NCBI GenBank assembly: GCA_964035545.1
Contig: OZ037767.1
Location: forward strand, 18,380,281-18,444,280
Reading direction: 5' to 3'
From: Bugula neritina
Taxonomy: Eukaryota > Bryozoa > Gymnolaemata > Cheilostomatida > Bugulidae
Length of the DNA: 64,000 nucleotides
The stretch's first letter is position 1. Each line of letters begins with the position of its first letter. The position numbers and the translations under genes were made by a program. A model generated the notes under the pieces. It was given only the letters and a program-made list of their open reading frames with translations. It had not been told where the DNA came from and searched no databases. Of this stretch, positions 32,936 to 51,800 are shown one piece after another.

Positions 32936-35900
32936 TCACGGAGTATGACTGAGTCGATGGACACCAGTGACAGAGACCTCTGACAGCTGAGATACTGTGC
33001 TGAACCTTCTAGAGGTGAAGAGACTTTCACTTTGCAAGTCACTTTGTAGTTTGAGTTTTCTTCTCTTGACTATTTTTATGACAATTACCAGAGCCAGGAG
33101 TAGCACTGCAATGGCTGCTACAGATGAGCTGATGATGACGGTTAACTCTGAAGAAAATAGATTCTTAAGTAACAAATAATATTATTTAATAACACAGCGT
33201 ATAATTTAAAATATACAAGGTAGCCTCTTACATATAAAGCATTGAAAGCATTTCAGTAAAAAGTAAGCTGTATTTTAAGCACTGAAATATAATTTTCTAG
33301 AATTGCTTAAAAACTATAATTTCACAAATATTACCATTATAGATTAAAGATTGAGATGATGACCCATTGCTCTCATGAAGAGACTTCTCATCTTGATTAG
33401 ACTTGGTGTTTTCAACAGCACTTGTAGCGTCTGCAGTTGTACTGCAATCTGTTACTATAAATTATACATCATCATATAATAACTACAGTTCTCCTAACAT
33501 AGCATTAACCGTGGTAACCAGTTGAACAAGACTGGACTTTAAACATGAAAAGCAGAATAGGATACTCAGGTAGATTAAATTATTAGCAAATAAATATCTG
33601 AAAGTAAGGAGATAATGTAGTAATATATCCCCTTGTGGCTCCTCGAAGTTTATTTAGGTCTTGCAAAACAGATATTTTTAGTCTTTATAGCCCTAATATG
33701 GCAGATAACAATGACAAATAACCTTTCTGGACTCAAAGTTGGCAACACTCACCCACAATGTGTCCATGGCCAGGAGTGTAACCATTTGTAGTATCAGTGA
33801 TCATAGTTGGCTCTGGATTTACTGGGGATGGTGAGGTTGTGGAACTAGCAACAGGATGTGGTGGCAATGGCGGTAACCGTGGAGACAGTGTCATTATATC
33901 GTCTTCTGGGTGAACCAAACTGCTAGAATTCTCTGTTAGTATAACAAGATAAAATTGATTTCTACCTTTGTCAATCCATTGATGGAATCTGGGGTAAGAG
34001 TAGGTGTCACATGGTGTAGATATGTATCACACAGTATAAATATGTGTCATACTGTATACATGAATACGTGTCACACTGTATGCATATTATGTGTCACACA
34101 GTATTCACTCACACTATATACATATATGTCATACTCTACAGATATGTGTCACACTGTATTTTTTACGCTGTCTGGCTGCAGAAATCTTTTCTCACAGATT
34201 TCTGTTTCAAGTTAGGTTCAAGTTTAAACTAAAAATTCTAAATTAAAATTTCTAGACTAAAGTCTGAGAAAATGTTCAACTACACTAAAAAATATAATAT
34301 TCTCTTTTGAGTTGTTTTAGTTTTAGGAAATTATTTTGAAGTATAATGGTATCAACAGATTTTCCCCAGTTTTGGACTCCGTGATAAGCATGTGCAGCAT
34401 TCTCAGCTGTTTTAGAATTTCCAAACTTACCTTTACAAGAGTACACCAGGTGAACTTACCTTTACAAGAGTACACCAGGTGAACTTACCTTTACAAGAGT
34501 ACACCAGGTGAACTTACCTTTACAAGAGTACATAAGGTGAACTGCCACAATCTCAGGGATATTGGTTGATTCAACGCAAGGAAAGGTGATGTTTCTGTTG
34601 CTCTGTAGCCTGGTTGTATTAATTTGATATGTCAGCCCAAACTCATCATCAAATTGACAGCCTTCTATGGAGTCTCCAGTGTATTGGTTTAGACATCCAT
34701 CAATATCTGACCACAGAGTCGGTGCCTACAAGTCAAAGGTAAGCAATGTGAGAAGCTCTCAGATTACACCTCATTTCTATGCAGCCCCATAATTTAAAGA
34801 CTAAGCATTTGTATAATTTCAACTTCGCGGCATCTAAAGTTTATAAGTTGTTATTGTAAAAATATTAAATAATCAGTTGAAATTGCATTAACCATGAGGA
34901 AGCTGTAGATCTAAGTAGGACCAATAACTGCAGTAGAAAGCTCATAATCAAATATAATAAATAATCTAATAAATTGTCATAAATCAGTTTTGATGGTTTA
35001 ATAATAATTTTAATGCTTTGCATGAATGTGTATGGTTGAAAATATATAAATTAGTCTAAAAGATTATTGCAATAATTGTGGAAGCAATTTATATTCATTA
35101 CCTTCAGGGTGATAGCAGATTAGTAATAAATAAAAGGAAATTGGCTTTTACCTTTGTCTAGATACCTCACCTTTATCTTTGTCACCTCACCTTTATCTAT
35201 AGACAGCTTACCTTTACCTATAGAAAGCTTACCTTTTCCTAAAAACCTCACTTTTACCTATATATTTCCCCTTTACCTAAATGCCTTATCTTTACCTATA
35301 TGTTTTACTTTTACCTACATGCCTCACCTTTATCTATATGCTTTACCTTTATTTAAATGCATTATCATTTCTTACATGTTTAATTTGTCGAAGCAGGGTG
35401 TTTTTAAGCCTAATTTTAATTGAAATACCATCTTGCTATGCATTGCAAACTGTTCTGATGTAATCACAAATCAAATCAAATTAAGATCTTCTAACACGGT
35501 AAGCTGTAGCTATGAAATATGTGATCTATAGTCATTATATAGTTCAGGATTAGAAGGCTTGACTGTTGCAGCTTAAAGATGTAACTACTATTTGGGTTTT
35601 AAATCTTGTCCTGTGTCAACTATCTGTGAAATGTTTTAAGGGGTTACAATGAGATATCACATCAAGTGTTTCTGTCATCTATTTATGCCAATTTTTTATG
35701 TTCGTTCTATTTAACGTTTAATAAATCCTGTTTTAGTTTGCAAAGTAGTTAAAACAATTTATATTATAAAATCAATGACACTGGTTCAACTATTGCAGGG
35801 GGTGGTTCAACTTGCATCCCTACTGGGGCATGTTGTACCAAAATGAACAGGTTACAGTAGAAAAACTGGCTCTATCTTAGTGAGCAAAATGTTTATGCAA

Positions 35901-38900
35901 ATTTAGTTTTATTGAACAAAGACAGCAACTTATGATTAACTTTCATAGTGCTAGTCTTTGGATTGTCAAGTTTTTTTCAAACCTATGTTAAAAGAAACCT
36001 AATTTTTGGTTCAACCAGCCCCACTTTCCTGTATTTTATCTAATAATGTTGGTTATATCAGTTGTTATAAACACCAAATCATAATTTCTAAAACTTCATC
36101 TGAAGCAATAACAAGTTCTGATGTTATCTTACATGATATAATCGATGCAGACTTATTTTACATTCATTTCACAATATAGAAATATGTTTGAGAATGCAAG
36201 TAGCTTGTCAGTTTCCAATCAAAATATTACACAGGCAAGCAAGTGTGTCATGTAATGACAATTGTGCCAACAGAAAATCGAAAATTATAGCACCAATTAA
36301 AATGATAGACTTTGGGGCAATAACTTATAGGGAGGTATTTATAGATAGAATGGGTACTTAAAATTGCGAGAGGGATGAAGGTTGGTGTTACCCTGAGAGT
36401 GTGCTTAGTGCAGCTAATGATGATTAACGTAGCAGTGCTCTAGAGTATAGATTATAGAATGTTAACTTAACATAGCTGTGCTAGAGTATAGATTGCAAAA
36501 TATAGTGTGCAGTGCTGTACAAAGTATAGCATATAAGTTAGGAATTATAAAATGACTATACTGCTGATTTTGTGTCTATACAGTTGAGTATTACCACTGC
36601 AAACCTTTTAAGCCTACACAGAAGTATTAGTATCTTACTGCAGGTGCTGAATAGAAGTGGGAGTTGGTTTGCAATACTGCTGCTCTCAATGCACTCTTTG
36701 AGCCAGAAGGCTAAGCATAGTTTGGAACTTAAGCTAAGCTTCTCTACGACTGTAATATTATTATTAATAAAGATCAGACTGTATTACATGTGTATATTAT
36801 CGATAATCAGTATGATTATTGTATGTTGCAATTCTCCCAGATTCAGGGACAGAAATGTGTTTTCTTTGGTAGTTTCAACCACTACAACTTTTCCTTTACA
36901 AAAAAAAGTAAGTGACAAAATGAGTAAAGGTATTACCTATGTTATGGTGAGAAGTTCTAAATAACATTTTTCAACTACATCATACAACATGTAGTTAGTG
37001 CTGATCAGGAATTTTGTATGTCTGAGTTTATACTTGCTATCCTGTAAGAACACCTGCATTCGAAAAAAAGTGAATACTACTAAAGGTTCCTCCTAACACA
37101 TGATCACTAACGGCCTTACTGAGATTCGAATCACTGACCTTGTGTTTACTAGGCCAGTGCTCTAACTGCATGCTAGACCTATATTGCTGCATGCTAACTG
37201 CATGCTAGACCTAACTCTAACTGCATGCTAGACCTACGTTCCTGCTGCCTTTCCCAGCAGTTAAAGTTACCTTTATTAAAATATTTTCTGTAGATTGTAG
37301 ATATTGGCACTACTAAACTCTATTCAGATCATCCTACTTTAAAGTTTTCAAGTTGAATCACAAACTGCAGATGAAGCTGTTGCAGGATGCAGAGCGTTCA
37401 GCTAATATAGATCTACTGATTACTGAATAAGACATTCGTATAATCTATTTAAAGGTTGCTGTTATCTTCTAGAATTCAGACTGTGAACTTACATGAGTGC
37501 TGAATAAAACCATGCCACACCCTTCTATAGCTCCAGGGTGAACCTCTATGGCTATGGAGTCCCACAGAATTTCTGTGTTCTGTTGACATGAAAACTGGCT
37601 TCTGATGTAATAAAATGGAGGATGGCTGTTGTGAAAAGATCTGTATTCATCTCCCTTCATCACTACATAATTTTTATTATATTATATATGTTACATAATG
37701 TTAATTTAAAGAGATACCCCTAATAGAAAGGGTTCTTGCTAAAGCAAGCTAAGAACTTGTTTTAATGAGACACAGGAGCAATTATGACTGGATGTTTTTC
37801 CTAACATCACCAATGGTCTTTGTCTGGGCTCAAACCCATGACCTCGTGTTTACATATAGGCATACGCTCTAACTCCTAGACCACAGCTGCTCCCTTACAT
37901 TATATTATATTACATTATATTATATTAAATTGTATCAAACTGTATTATATTATATTACATGATACTATTATATTAAATTGTATTATATTATACTATATCA
38001 TATATTATATCACATTATATGTTTTAGAACTGCTCAAAGTAACATAAAATAGAGTTGATATTGACTAAATATAAGCCACAGTCTTGAAACAAACATATCA
38101 CTGTACGTGGTGTCATGCATTCATATTAGAAGTTGTTGTATAGTTTAAATGAGTCATCAAAACTGCCATGCAGCTTAAGTGTAACAAAACAACGTACAGT
38201 TCAACAATTTCTGGAGCACATCTGTCACATTAGTCAACTATAAACTCAATTTAAATGAAATTAAACTGAACTTTAGGTGATTATTTCACTTTCAACAGCT
38301 GATTACTGCACTCATCAAATTTATAGATTTGATCAGGTTTTACGAAATAGAAATTGAAGAATTTCAGACTCCCTAATGTGCTTAGATACAATAGTTTGCT
38401 AAAATTTGCAATAACAGTCATTCATCATTTTAACTAGCAGCAACGATTAAACTAATTAAATTTAAAACAGATAAGACTACTTTCAATTTTGTTTCAAGAT
38501 CAGAGCTTTTGAAATGACAAAAAAATATGAGCTGTAGAAACTTCTATGGAATTAGTGGGTATAGATATGCAGAAGTAAGACATAAATCTTGGCTTTGCAT
38601 AATTAGTCATTGATGTATTCACAGCCTCCAATTTCTTTTTGGTAGTTTTGTGGCTGAATTAGTTGCCAAACAACTTTTTACCATATTAGTTTCACTTATA
38701 TACTAAATCATGCCGCAGTTTTAGCTTCTTTTGTTGATATCAGTTTGAAAATAATTCTTATGTCAATGATATGCACATCTATTTCTTAATTTCCCTTTGG
38801 AAAAAACTAAATGAAGGTTTCAATATTTTTAAAGTAATTGAAAACAACAAAGCTAAAATAAATAGCTTTTCTTTAAAACAAGTTGTTTTTGGAAAACTTT

Positions 38901-39116
38901 TGAAAAACCCTTTGCTAATGAAATAAAGCGATGGCTATTTATTATAAAAAAACATTGACTTTCAATGTTGAATATCGTAAAATAGTAACTTAGCTAAAAA
39001 TGCTGTAGAATTGCTAAACAATGCTAAAAGCAACTCTTAGCAAAAGACTTACCACTGACTTGCAAGGCTATTAAGAAGATGCATGATATAAGCCTTAATA
39101 AACTGGAGAGCTCCAT
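32936..39116 (-). CDS. Type I single-pass membrane protein, Cys-containing ectodomain
   Basis: Six exons join in frame to 317 residues: 39116-39053, 37662-37493, 34725-34518, 33932-33753, 33454-33335, 33147-32936. Residues 1-22 are a signal peptide (LISCIFLIALQVS). An ectodomain to about residue 148 has six Cys (QFSCQQ, EGCGM, DGCLN, EGCQF, FPCVE, YSCKE) and an N-glycosylation site (NIT). A Ser/Thr/Pro stalk (about 149-247) follows, then a transmembrane helix (VAAIAVLLLALVIVI), a stop-transfer KRRK and a Ser-rich cytoplasmic tail of about 45 residues ending SHTP. I do not recognise the ectodomain; it looks like a small receptor or adhesion molecule. Introns are long (up to 2.8 kb) and hold SINEs and minisatellites. 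Confidence 0.7.
34016..34162. repeat. Degenerate tandem repeat with GTGTCACACTGTATA
   Basis: About six imperfect copies of a unit of 20 to 28 bp in the intron of the 32936-39116 gene. Confidence 0.55.
34427..34531. repeat. 29-bp tandem repeat duplicating an exon end and its splice donor
   Basis: Nearly four copies. On the coding strand each contains GTACTCTTGTAAAG/GTAAGT, that is, the last bases of exon 34725-34518 followed by a consensus donor. Four identical-strength donors therefore stand 29 bp apart. Use of the fourth instead of the first would add 87 bases, keeping frame. Confidence 0.85.
35155..35375. repeat. Degenerate pyrimidine-rich repeat (ACCTTTACCTATA)
   Basis: About ten imperfect copies of an 18 to 22-bp unit in the intron upstream of exon 34725-34518. 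An incidental ORF crosses it. Confidence 0.6.
37060..37190 (-). repeat. tRNA-related SINE copy 3
   Basis: On the minus strand a tRNA-like head carries GCAGTTAGAGCACTGGCC and the B-box-like GATTCGAATC (37132-37123), followed by a body different from copies 1 and 2. Three tandem copies of CTAACTGCATGCTAGACCTA lie next to it (37150-37245). Confidence 0.5.
37735..37893 (-). repeat. tRNA-derived SINE copy 2
   Basis: On the minus strand: A-box-like TGGTCTAGGAGTTAGAGCG, B-box-like GGGTTTGAGCCC, then the same body as copy 1 (GTGATGTTAGGAAAAACATC, CAGTCATAATTGCTCCTGT). It lies in an intron of the 32936-39116 gene. An AT microsatellite follows at 37895-38030. Confidence 0.7.
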
Positions 39117-42100
39117 CTAGATGCTTTATAAACATTGAAACTAATAGCTTAAACAAGATGAGAGCTAGTTTCCCTTCATCTCTGCTCGATATCTACAGAT
39201 GAATTAATGGCAGAAGATGCATGCATCACCAGATTATCACTGTAGCACTAGTTGCTATGGTAACAGACTGATGATTCATCTCCCAACAATCTGAATACTT
39301 CCAGGAGAATAGCTAAAGCATAGAGTAATTGAATTCACAATTTCCTGCAAATTAATAGACAATATTCTTAGCTAAACCTTCTGATTCTAAATACTAAATG
39401 TTTTTTAAGCAATGCAAGTCATTTAATTTCTTATCTGTTGTTTTTATAGTGTTATTTAACATGAAGTGATTCAAAAAAATTAGCTTTGATGAAGAATATA
39501 TTATAATATTTTATAGTTATGTTTTATAATTACTGTAAAATGTAAAATATGTAAGCTAGTACTCTGGTACATATAATTATTACATTATATTTACCTGTGT
39601 GCAACTTTTTTCTCTACAGCTTATTATAATATTGGTATTTTTTTCAAAATGTTTTTGCCAACACTATGTTAAAGCCAATTCCTTAGTTTGAAGAAAAATT
39701 TGAATGCATAAAGGAATGTTAGCTTACAGATCAGATTTCCTCCACAAGCTACATAATACTGATCAGCTTTGAGAACTAATTGCTTTGATTGATTCATATT
39801 TCAAGTCTTTCACAAGACTCCAGAACTTTCTCTGTTTGCCTATTTTATTGTAGGGGTAAGGGGGGGCACAATGGATTGATTTTTTGAATTTTTTGCTCTC
39901 ATTCATCTGTTTTTCAAGTTTTTAGTTTAATAATCTTTAGTCTAAATGCAACACCAGTTGTCTATTATAGGCATCAGTTTGTTGTTTCTATCTCTTTCAC
40001 AACTTTCAGAATCACGAAATTGCCATGGCGAAAAAACCGGCCCATTGTGCCCCTGTACCAGGGTACATTGGGCCACTGGGTGAGACACAACAAATATATT
40101 GAAACTTTGCTGATTTGATTGTATCTAATCTTTATTTATTTAATATGCACAATTAAATAAAAATACTCTTTCCGATCTACAGCAAAAATCATGTTTTAGC
40201 TGTACCGTTTGGGCACCCACAGATAGCAGGGGAGGCAAAATGAAATGCACATTACTCATTTCTACGGTGCCATCACCATTATTGTTTAGAACTAAAAATG
40301 TTTCTTCTATTTCCACTTCACAGGAACTTTCATCAGAAAAAACTTTATTAACATATACTACAAAACTCCAGGTGGACTTTTTTCTATGAACTATAGCTAA
40401 GGTGCATGGCTTCAGTTTATGGCTAGAGTTTGGAAAGGGGCAGGGAGGAGATGAGCAACACAATTTATTTTAGTCAAATACATTATGGCAAAGCTATAAG
40501 CTCACCAGGTGTATATTTTAAGGCAGCTTAACTTGTAGTTTGGTAGTCTTACTGCGGTGTCTTTGATATTTTATAATAAAAAGGTTAGAAATGGCTATAT
40601 CTATAGATATGTTTAACATTTCAACCAACTTTTTGAGCAAACAAACTAATAACAGTGATAAGGGTGCAATGGTCAGGTGGCTCATTGTGCCTGTGTGGCC
40701 AATTTGAAAATAAATGTGGCTCAAAGAAAATTTATCTTAGAGTTTGCTATTATACTAATTAAGCAATGTAGAGAAAACATATGTAAAGACAATGACAACA
40801 ATATCAGTAAAAATAGGCTTGTTACTTTTGAGTGTAAAAAGTTTTAAAGCTTTAATGACATCTTGAAAACTTTGCAAGAAGTAGGTAATAACAGTTTTTG
40901 ACTTGCCTTTTCTACATGCATGCTCCGTAAGTGTTGAAACCACAAAGGCTGAATAATTATATCATTACCTTTTTATTAAAAAAACTCACAGCTTCAAGTC
41001 AATAAGTTCTCTCATAATTTGACCGAGTGTTTGTACCCCTATGACCGTTGTGCCCTTCCCTTTTCCCTATGGGATAATTCATAATATTTTATTTCTCATA
41101 CATTGAAATATAGCAATTTAATTGGATAAAAGACACTAACAGTCTGATATTGGTGCAGTGTTGAAGAAATCAGGAATGACAAGTGTTTGAGATAAAAAAC
41201 ATAGTAAAAGAAGTTGTGTTATCACAATTATCTTATCAACAGCCTCATGCAGACTAAAATTATTTGAAGAAATTAAAAAATTTGGTGTCATTTATATATT
41301 GAGTGAAAGTTTTAAAAATTATTATTGCAGTAGGAATTGAAAAAAATTCTGAGATATATCCAAGCTGCATACTGTTTGGTGTTAGACATCATAACAGCTT
41401 GAAGGCATTTCACCTTACAATTTGAATAAATTATGTATTTGAAAAACCTATGTTAAAGAGGTATATTTTATCTATGTATATATTGTGTTGTTATCAAAAT
41501 GCTTATTATGATACAGTACATATATAAGAAGTGAAGCAAAATGTTTAGAAATTGTATTATGGGATACGTATAATAATGCATGATTATAACTTAGTATAAC
41601 AAAACTCAATTATATTTTATAATCTCACACTATAGCTTTCAATTTTTGCTAAAACTCTTTGTTATTTGTAGAGGTTTCTTCCAATAGCCATGCTTCTTAC
41701 CAAAAGGTAGCTTTGTACATCAGAGTTTTAGCAAGCTTGTTGGCAGGTTTAGCTGCTGCTGGTATAAAAGATTTATGAACATAAAGTGCTTGGCAAGTGA
41801 ATGTTACTTTTCTCCGTATATGAGTTGAGAAAACTTAAAACTAAAAGTAAACTGTTAAGAAACTAGGGTAAGTTAATTAAATAACCTTGGTTTTGCTAAT
41901 CATGTCAGCTTAACACTATATTGAGATCTCACTCATTCTATTAGGTGAGTTACAAATCTTTTTGCTGTATCCCATTATTTCAAATAAACTAGACTGAGTT
42001 TTAAAGGTATTTGTGCTACTTGTGAGCGTTTATTTTACTTACTAGTAATGAAATTGATGCACCAAGTAAGGAGTTTTATATCAAAATAAAATTTATTATA

Positions 42101-42120
42101 GTGGAGACATTTACAGCAGA
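39117..42120. other. Intergenic interval with a transposon remnant
   Basis: Between divergently transcribed genes (minus-strand gene starting 39116, plus-strand gene starting 42121), so both promoters should lie here. Apart from the remnant at 40140-40463 and its GGGGCACAATG-type flanks (39850, 40060, 41040), no feature was recognised. Confidence 0.4.
40140..40463 (-). pseudogene. Possible transposase C-terminal fragment
   Basis: A 107-residue minus ORF (STWSFVVYVNKVFSD, VEIEETFLVLNNNGDGT) resembles the short beta-rich C-terminal tail found after the DDE core in some pogo/jerky-like transposases. The catalytic core is absent. Flanking GGGGTAAGGGGGGGCACAAT and TTGTGCCCTTCCC motifs could be terminal repeats. 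The assignment is from general resemblance only. Confidence 0.3.
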
Positions 42121-47569
<5,449 letters not shown>

Positions 47570-48873
47570 ATAAATAATGCATATCCCAGTTACCTGCTTT
47601 ATTTGAGGCATGGTTAAAAAGTACTTATGTTTGCTCATCTTTTGAGGATATTTTGAATTTAGCTGTTGTGTTTTTTTTAAATTAATTTACAGAATTGTCA
47701 AATAAACTTCATTTTTGCTTTTGTTTTAATTCATTTTTTCAGACTGTTTACTGCTTAATAACTAAAAAATTTTGCCTGTTACAATTTTTATGCTGCTAAA
47801 AAAATAAAACACTTTAATTTTGGTTTTGTACTTTGTAAAACGCCAACCTATAAGCCTAAAAGTCAAAAACAAGAGTATAGCAGTATTGGTAAAGCTTTTT
47901 ATAGATGCAGTTTAAAAATTCAAATACAAAGGAATATATTCCAGTTATGAAAAAAGAAATGGCAGTATTTAGATAGTTTCAGTAGACTATTAACACTAGA
48001 CCCTGTGACAGCCATGTTTATTAGGTGGGCACAGCTGGGACTTCATTGAAGGTGTAAACACCATTGAATGTTTAATATCTTTGATCATAGTATAAGTATT
48101 TGTAATGATATAGAAGAATTTGATCTTGTGGATGTCATTAAAGCAGTATAATAACATTAAAGTAACAGAAATCTTTATTCCCACAAAGAATATTAATATC
48201 TAAATTGAAAATGAAAACATGTCTCTAGTCTACTAAATAGTTTGGTTATATGCACAAATCATATCAATAATATTGGTTGAGCAATTATTTACAATATTGC
48301 AAAATATATTATGTCCTATTTCACGAAAAATGTCTGAAGTATTCAGCTTCATTCATGCTTCTGATTGGTTGAATTTTTTGTCACATCATATCCTGGTTGT
48401 CTGACTACTAACTTGTAATCTGGAATCAGATTCCTAAAATAAATGTTTAAAGGATTAAGTCAGTCAACATTTGCATATATATTTGTTCTAGAGTAACATC
48501 ATTAGCTATTATTTTATATTGTAAAACTATTAATACAATTTTGACTATAAATAATTTGAAGGTCTCAATCAAAAATTAGAAAGTCGATTACTGCAGAGAA
48601 ACAACTGTGTGATCTTTATATCATGTGAATACTCACCACACATACTTTAATATATTACAATTTGTATCAAAGAAGCACCTACTAGAGGGCATATGTGTAT
48701 CACTTTAAATTCTATTTACAAGTTTAGCGGTGTGGTTCACATGTATATAAATTTAACATCCAATGTTAGTGTTAGCCACGTAGTGTTACTTGAGAACTAT
48801 ATTAAATATCGAAATCAGTATTCGATGTGAGCTATCTTCATAACTCAATGTCAGAGAATATGCAGAAGGGAAG
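47570..48873. other. Intergenic interval between convergent genes
   Basis: Only the AATAAA just after the TRIM-like stop (47570) is recognisable. The interval should hold both 3' UTRs. Confidence 0.45.
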
Positions 48874-51800
48874 TCAGATTCTTACCAAATCGTCTGAGTG
48901 ATTCACGTGCTCATCATTTTGATAGGCTGAGTTTGACATGGGGTTAGGGTACCTGTATGTCTCGGATATCTCGTAGTCGTGGATAGAGTTGGCACCCGCC
49001 AAGTAAGACTTTTTCAGTCTGTCTGTCTTCTCTATTCGTCTTTGTTTAAATCTAAATAAAAAGAGAATATTCGCTATAAAATACTGTTAGAATGCTGTTA
49101 TAAATTAACCGTTGAGCATGCAGACAACCATATACTTATAAGTTGTCGACTGCTTCATTATATGCACACACACACGCACACACACACACACACACACACG
49201 CACGCACGCACGCAGTCTTAGTCTTAGTCTTAGTCTTAGTCTTAGTCTTAGTCTTAGTCTTAGTCTTAGTCTTAGTCTTAGTCTTAGTCTTAGTCTGAGT
49301 TGCACTTATAATTCACATACTTGTTGTAGGAATAGTTTATATAAAATAAAGTAAAACAAGAGTTGTCATACCTCACGCATAGCACAGTTGAGACCATTAT
49401 AAGCAGAACTATGAATGCCGCCGTAGGAGCAACAATTACAATTATGAGGAGCTCTCCTTCCCATACAACACCTGAAACACACAAATCAACTATATCAGAT
49501 TAATTCAATTTTCAGTTTTAGAACAATATTATTAATGGAAATATAAAATGATTATATTATTAATTTAACTCAAGGTACCAATTAAAGCCTGTTTAAAATA
49601 TTGCTTCGTCGTGTTAACAATAGTTGAACAATTGTTATTCTCATAGCTGTTTAATAAAACTCAGTGTAGTTGAATTTCATTAGTTTTGTTTTGTTTTTAA
49701 ACATGTAATGTATTATGTGCTGTATGTAAATCAAGGATAATTTTGGTTTTCATCAACTGTTATAGTAGACTTGAAAACTTTTTTTAGACAGTATGGTATA
49801 TGTATAAGTTTTTCAAATAGCATGCAGCTTGTTTTATTAGATAGTGTTATGTAAATTGGTAAAGTTTAGTGGAAACTTCTTTTTGTGTTTGAACAAGCCC
49901 TGTACATAGTAGTCTGCTGCTAACAGTAATGAGTTGCTATGGAGACCATGGCCATTGCTATGGTTTTTGAATCTAATTGCTTTGTAATTTTGTACTGCAT
50001 TTTAATGCTGATTTAAAGCACTGAATATTTATTGTATCAAGTAATCTGTGAGTCAAGGTCATGCTAGGTGTGAATCACATCCTGATATAAACCTACTAAG
50101 AACCTAGTTTAGTTTCAACACAACACACCACTAATTACTTGGTCTAAATCCACGTCATATTATCAAGTTGTTTAGTAAAAACCTCTTCACTAGCAATATG
50201 AGAGGAATTTGACTGCTTCATCTTATGTTATTAAAAATTTCATGGAGGCAACAGTCTTAGAAGCGATTGAATAGTGTGAAAATTGGAAAATTAGTTTCTA
50301 ATAAGGAATCAAATATTGAAAGCTTCAATTCTGTCTGGATACTTTAAGCAAATCTAATCATACATTAAATTCCTACAACCATATATCACTAGAGCACAGT
50401 TGTACACACTTATACACACTGGTATCACTATAATGGTATTCTCTTCTCACACAGATAGCATTTGCTTAGTAATGACCCGGTAGCAAGTTTCTAATACAAT
50501 TTCACTGATGAGGTCAAATGTGGCCAGTTTTTATTTGAAATGTAGTAGTTGTCATGATCTCATAAATTTTAGTTTCCTATTTTTAGAAGCTTGAAAATTA
50601 TGGCTAACTGGGAACAGGAATCATATAGAATGTGTTGTGAGATTAAAAATAACTTGCTTATCTTTTTGTGATGTTGAGTCAACATCTTTTCTTTAAATTT
50701 ATGAATTACTAGCAAACCAGGGTAAAATATAGTAATATCTTAAAACTGATGCAGAAAGATGTAAACAGCAATTAATTGAATGAATTTATGCCAATGCAAT
50801 TAGTTTAAGTGAGCGAGTTTACGCACCAGTCTTAGTTCTATCAGTTGCTCCGACATCAACAGATTGGTTGGCAGATTTAGTGGATGCTACCTCTCCACCA
50901 GAGGGAGCTGTCACTCCAGAGGACAGAGGTTTAGTTGGAGTTGGTGACTTTGTGGAAGTAGATGCAGGCATACTTAGATTTCTATTTGTTGTAGACGGTT
51001 GGGCTGCGGTAGTAGCAATACTAGATGATGTTGTATTTACTGAAGGGGTAGATACTTCTGACGCAGTAATAACAGTGTCACTAGTTGTAGTAGTTGTTGC
51101 AGTAGTTGTCGTTGTTGTAGTAGTCGTTGTGGCAGTTGTTGTAGTAGTTGGAAGAGGTGTGGTGGTGGTGGGCTGGGAGCTACCTGTAAATATATAACAC
51201 ACTCGTTCAGATTGGTTTAGACATATAACAGCTCAACAACGATATCTATAACTACTCTTCAACTCACTGTCATACTCCGCAGTGATCTCTAAAGCTGGTA
51301 AATATGATCGAGGTATACTAAGGCCTGTTGTAGATGTCACTCGCTCTTCCTCAGTTGCAGCTGCAGCACTATTTGGCTTGGCTTTAGAAGAATACCCACC
51401 GTAAGTGATCCAGTAATCTGTGATAGCCTGTGGAACACCACATAAACCATAGTCGATTATAATCAATCAATCAATCAGACAGTAAAATCAATTATAGTTT
51501 AGCAGGCTTCAAATGAAGAAATGCTCTAAGTTATTTTTTTCAAGTTTCTCAAGTGGATGAAGACGTGTTAATTATTTGCAATATGCCAAATCTTTCACAT
51601 GAAATGGTCAACTCTGTTCATTAAAGTCATACATTGCTTCTCTTGTGGTGAAAGAGTTATAATTACATTTTAAGTGCTTAGACTAAGCAAATGTCTAAAA
51701 CTTTCTTTATTATTATCCAAGTGGTGATAATTGCTCTCGTAATAGTTTTAGTTGATAATTATTGTATGCATTGTTATGTAGCAGTTTATTTATTATACAA

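Noticed and set aside
37895-38030. Direct repeats that might be taken for a CRISPR-like array
   Set aside because: A simple TTATATTA microsatellite without spacers, in a eukaryotic genome.
49105-49305. ORF of repeated Arg-Leu
   Set aside because: Generated by the AGTCTT hexamer array in an intron.
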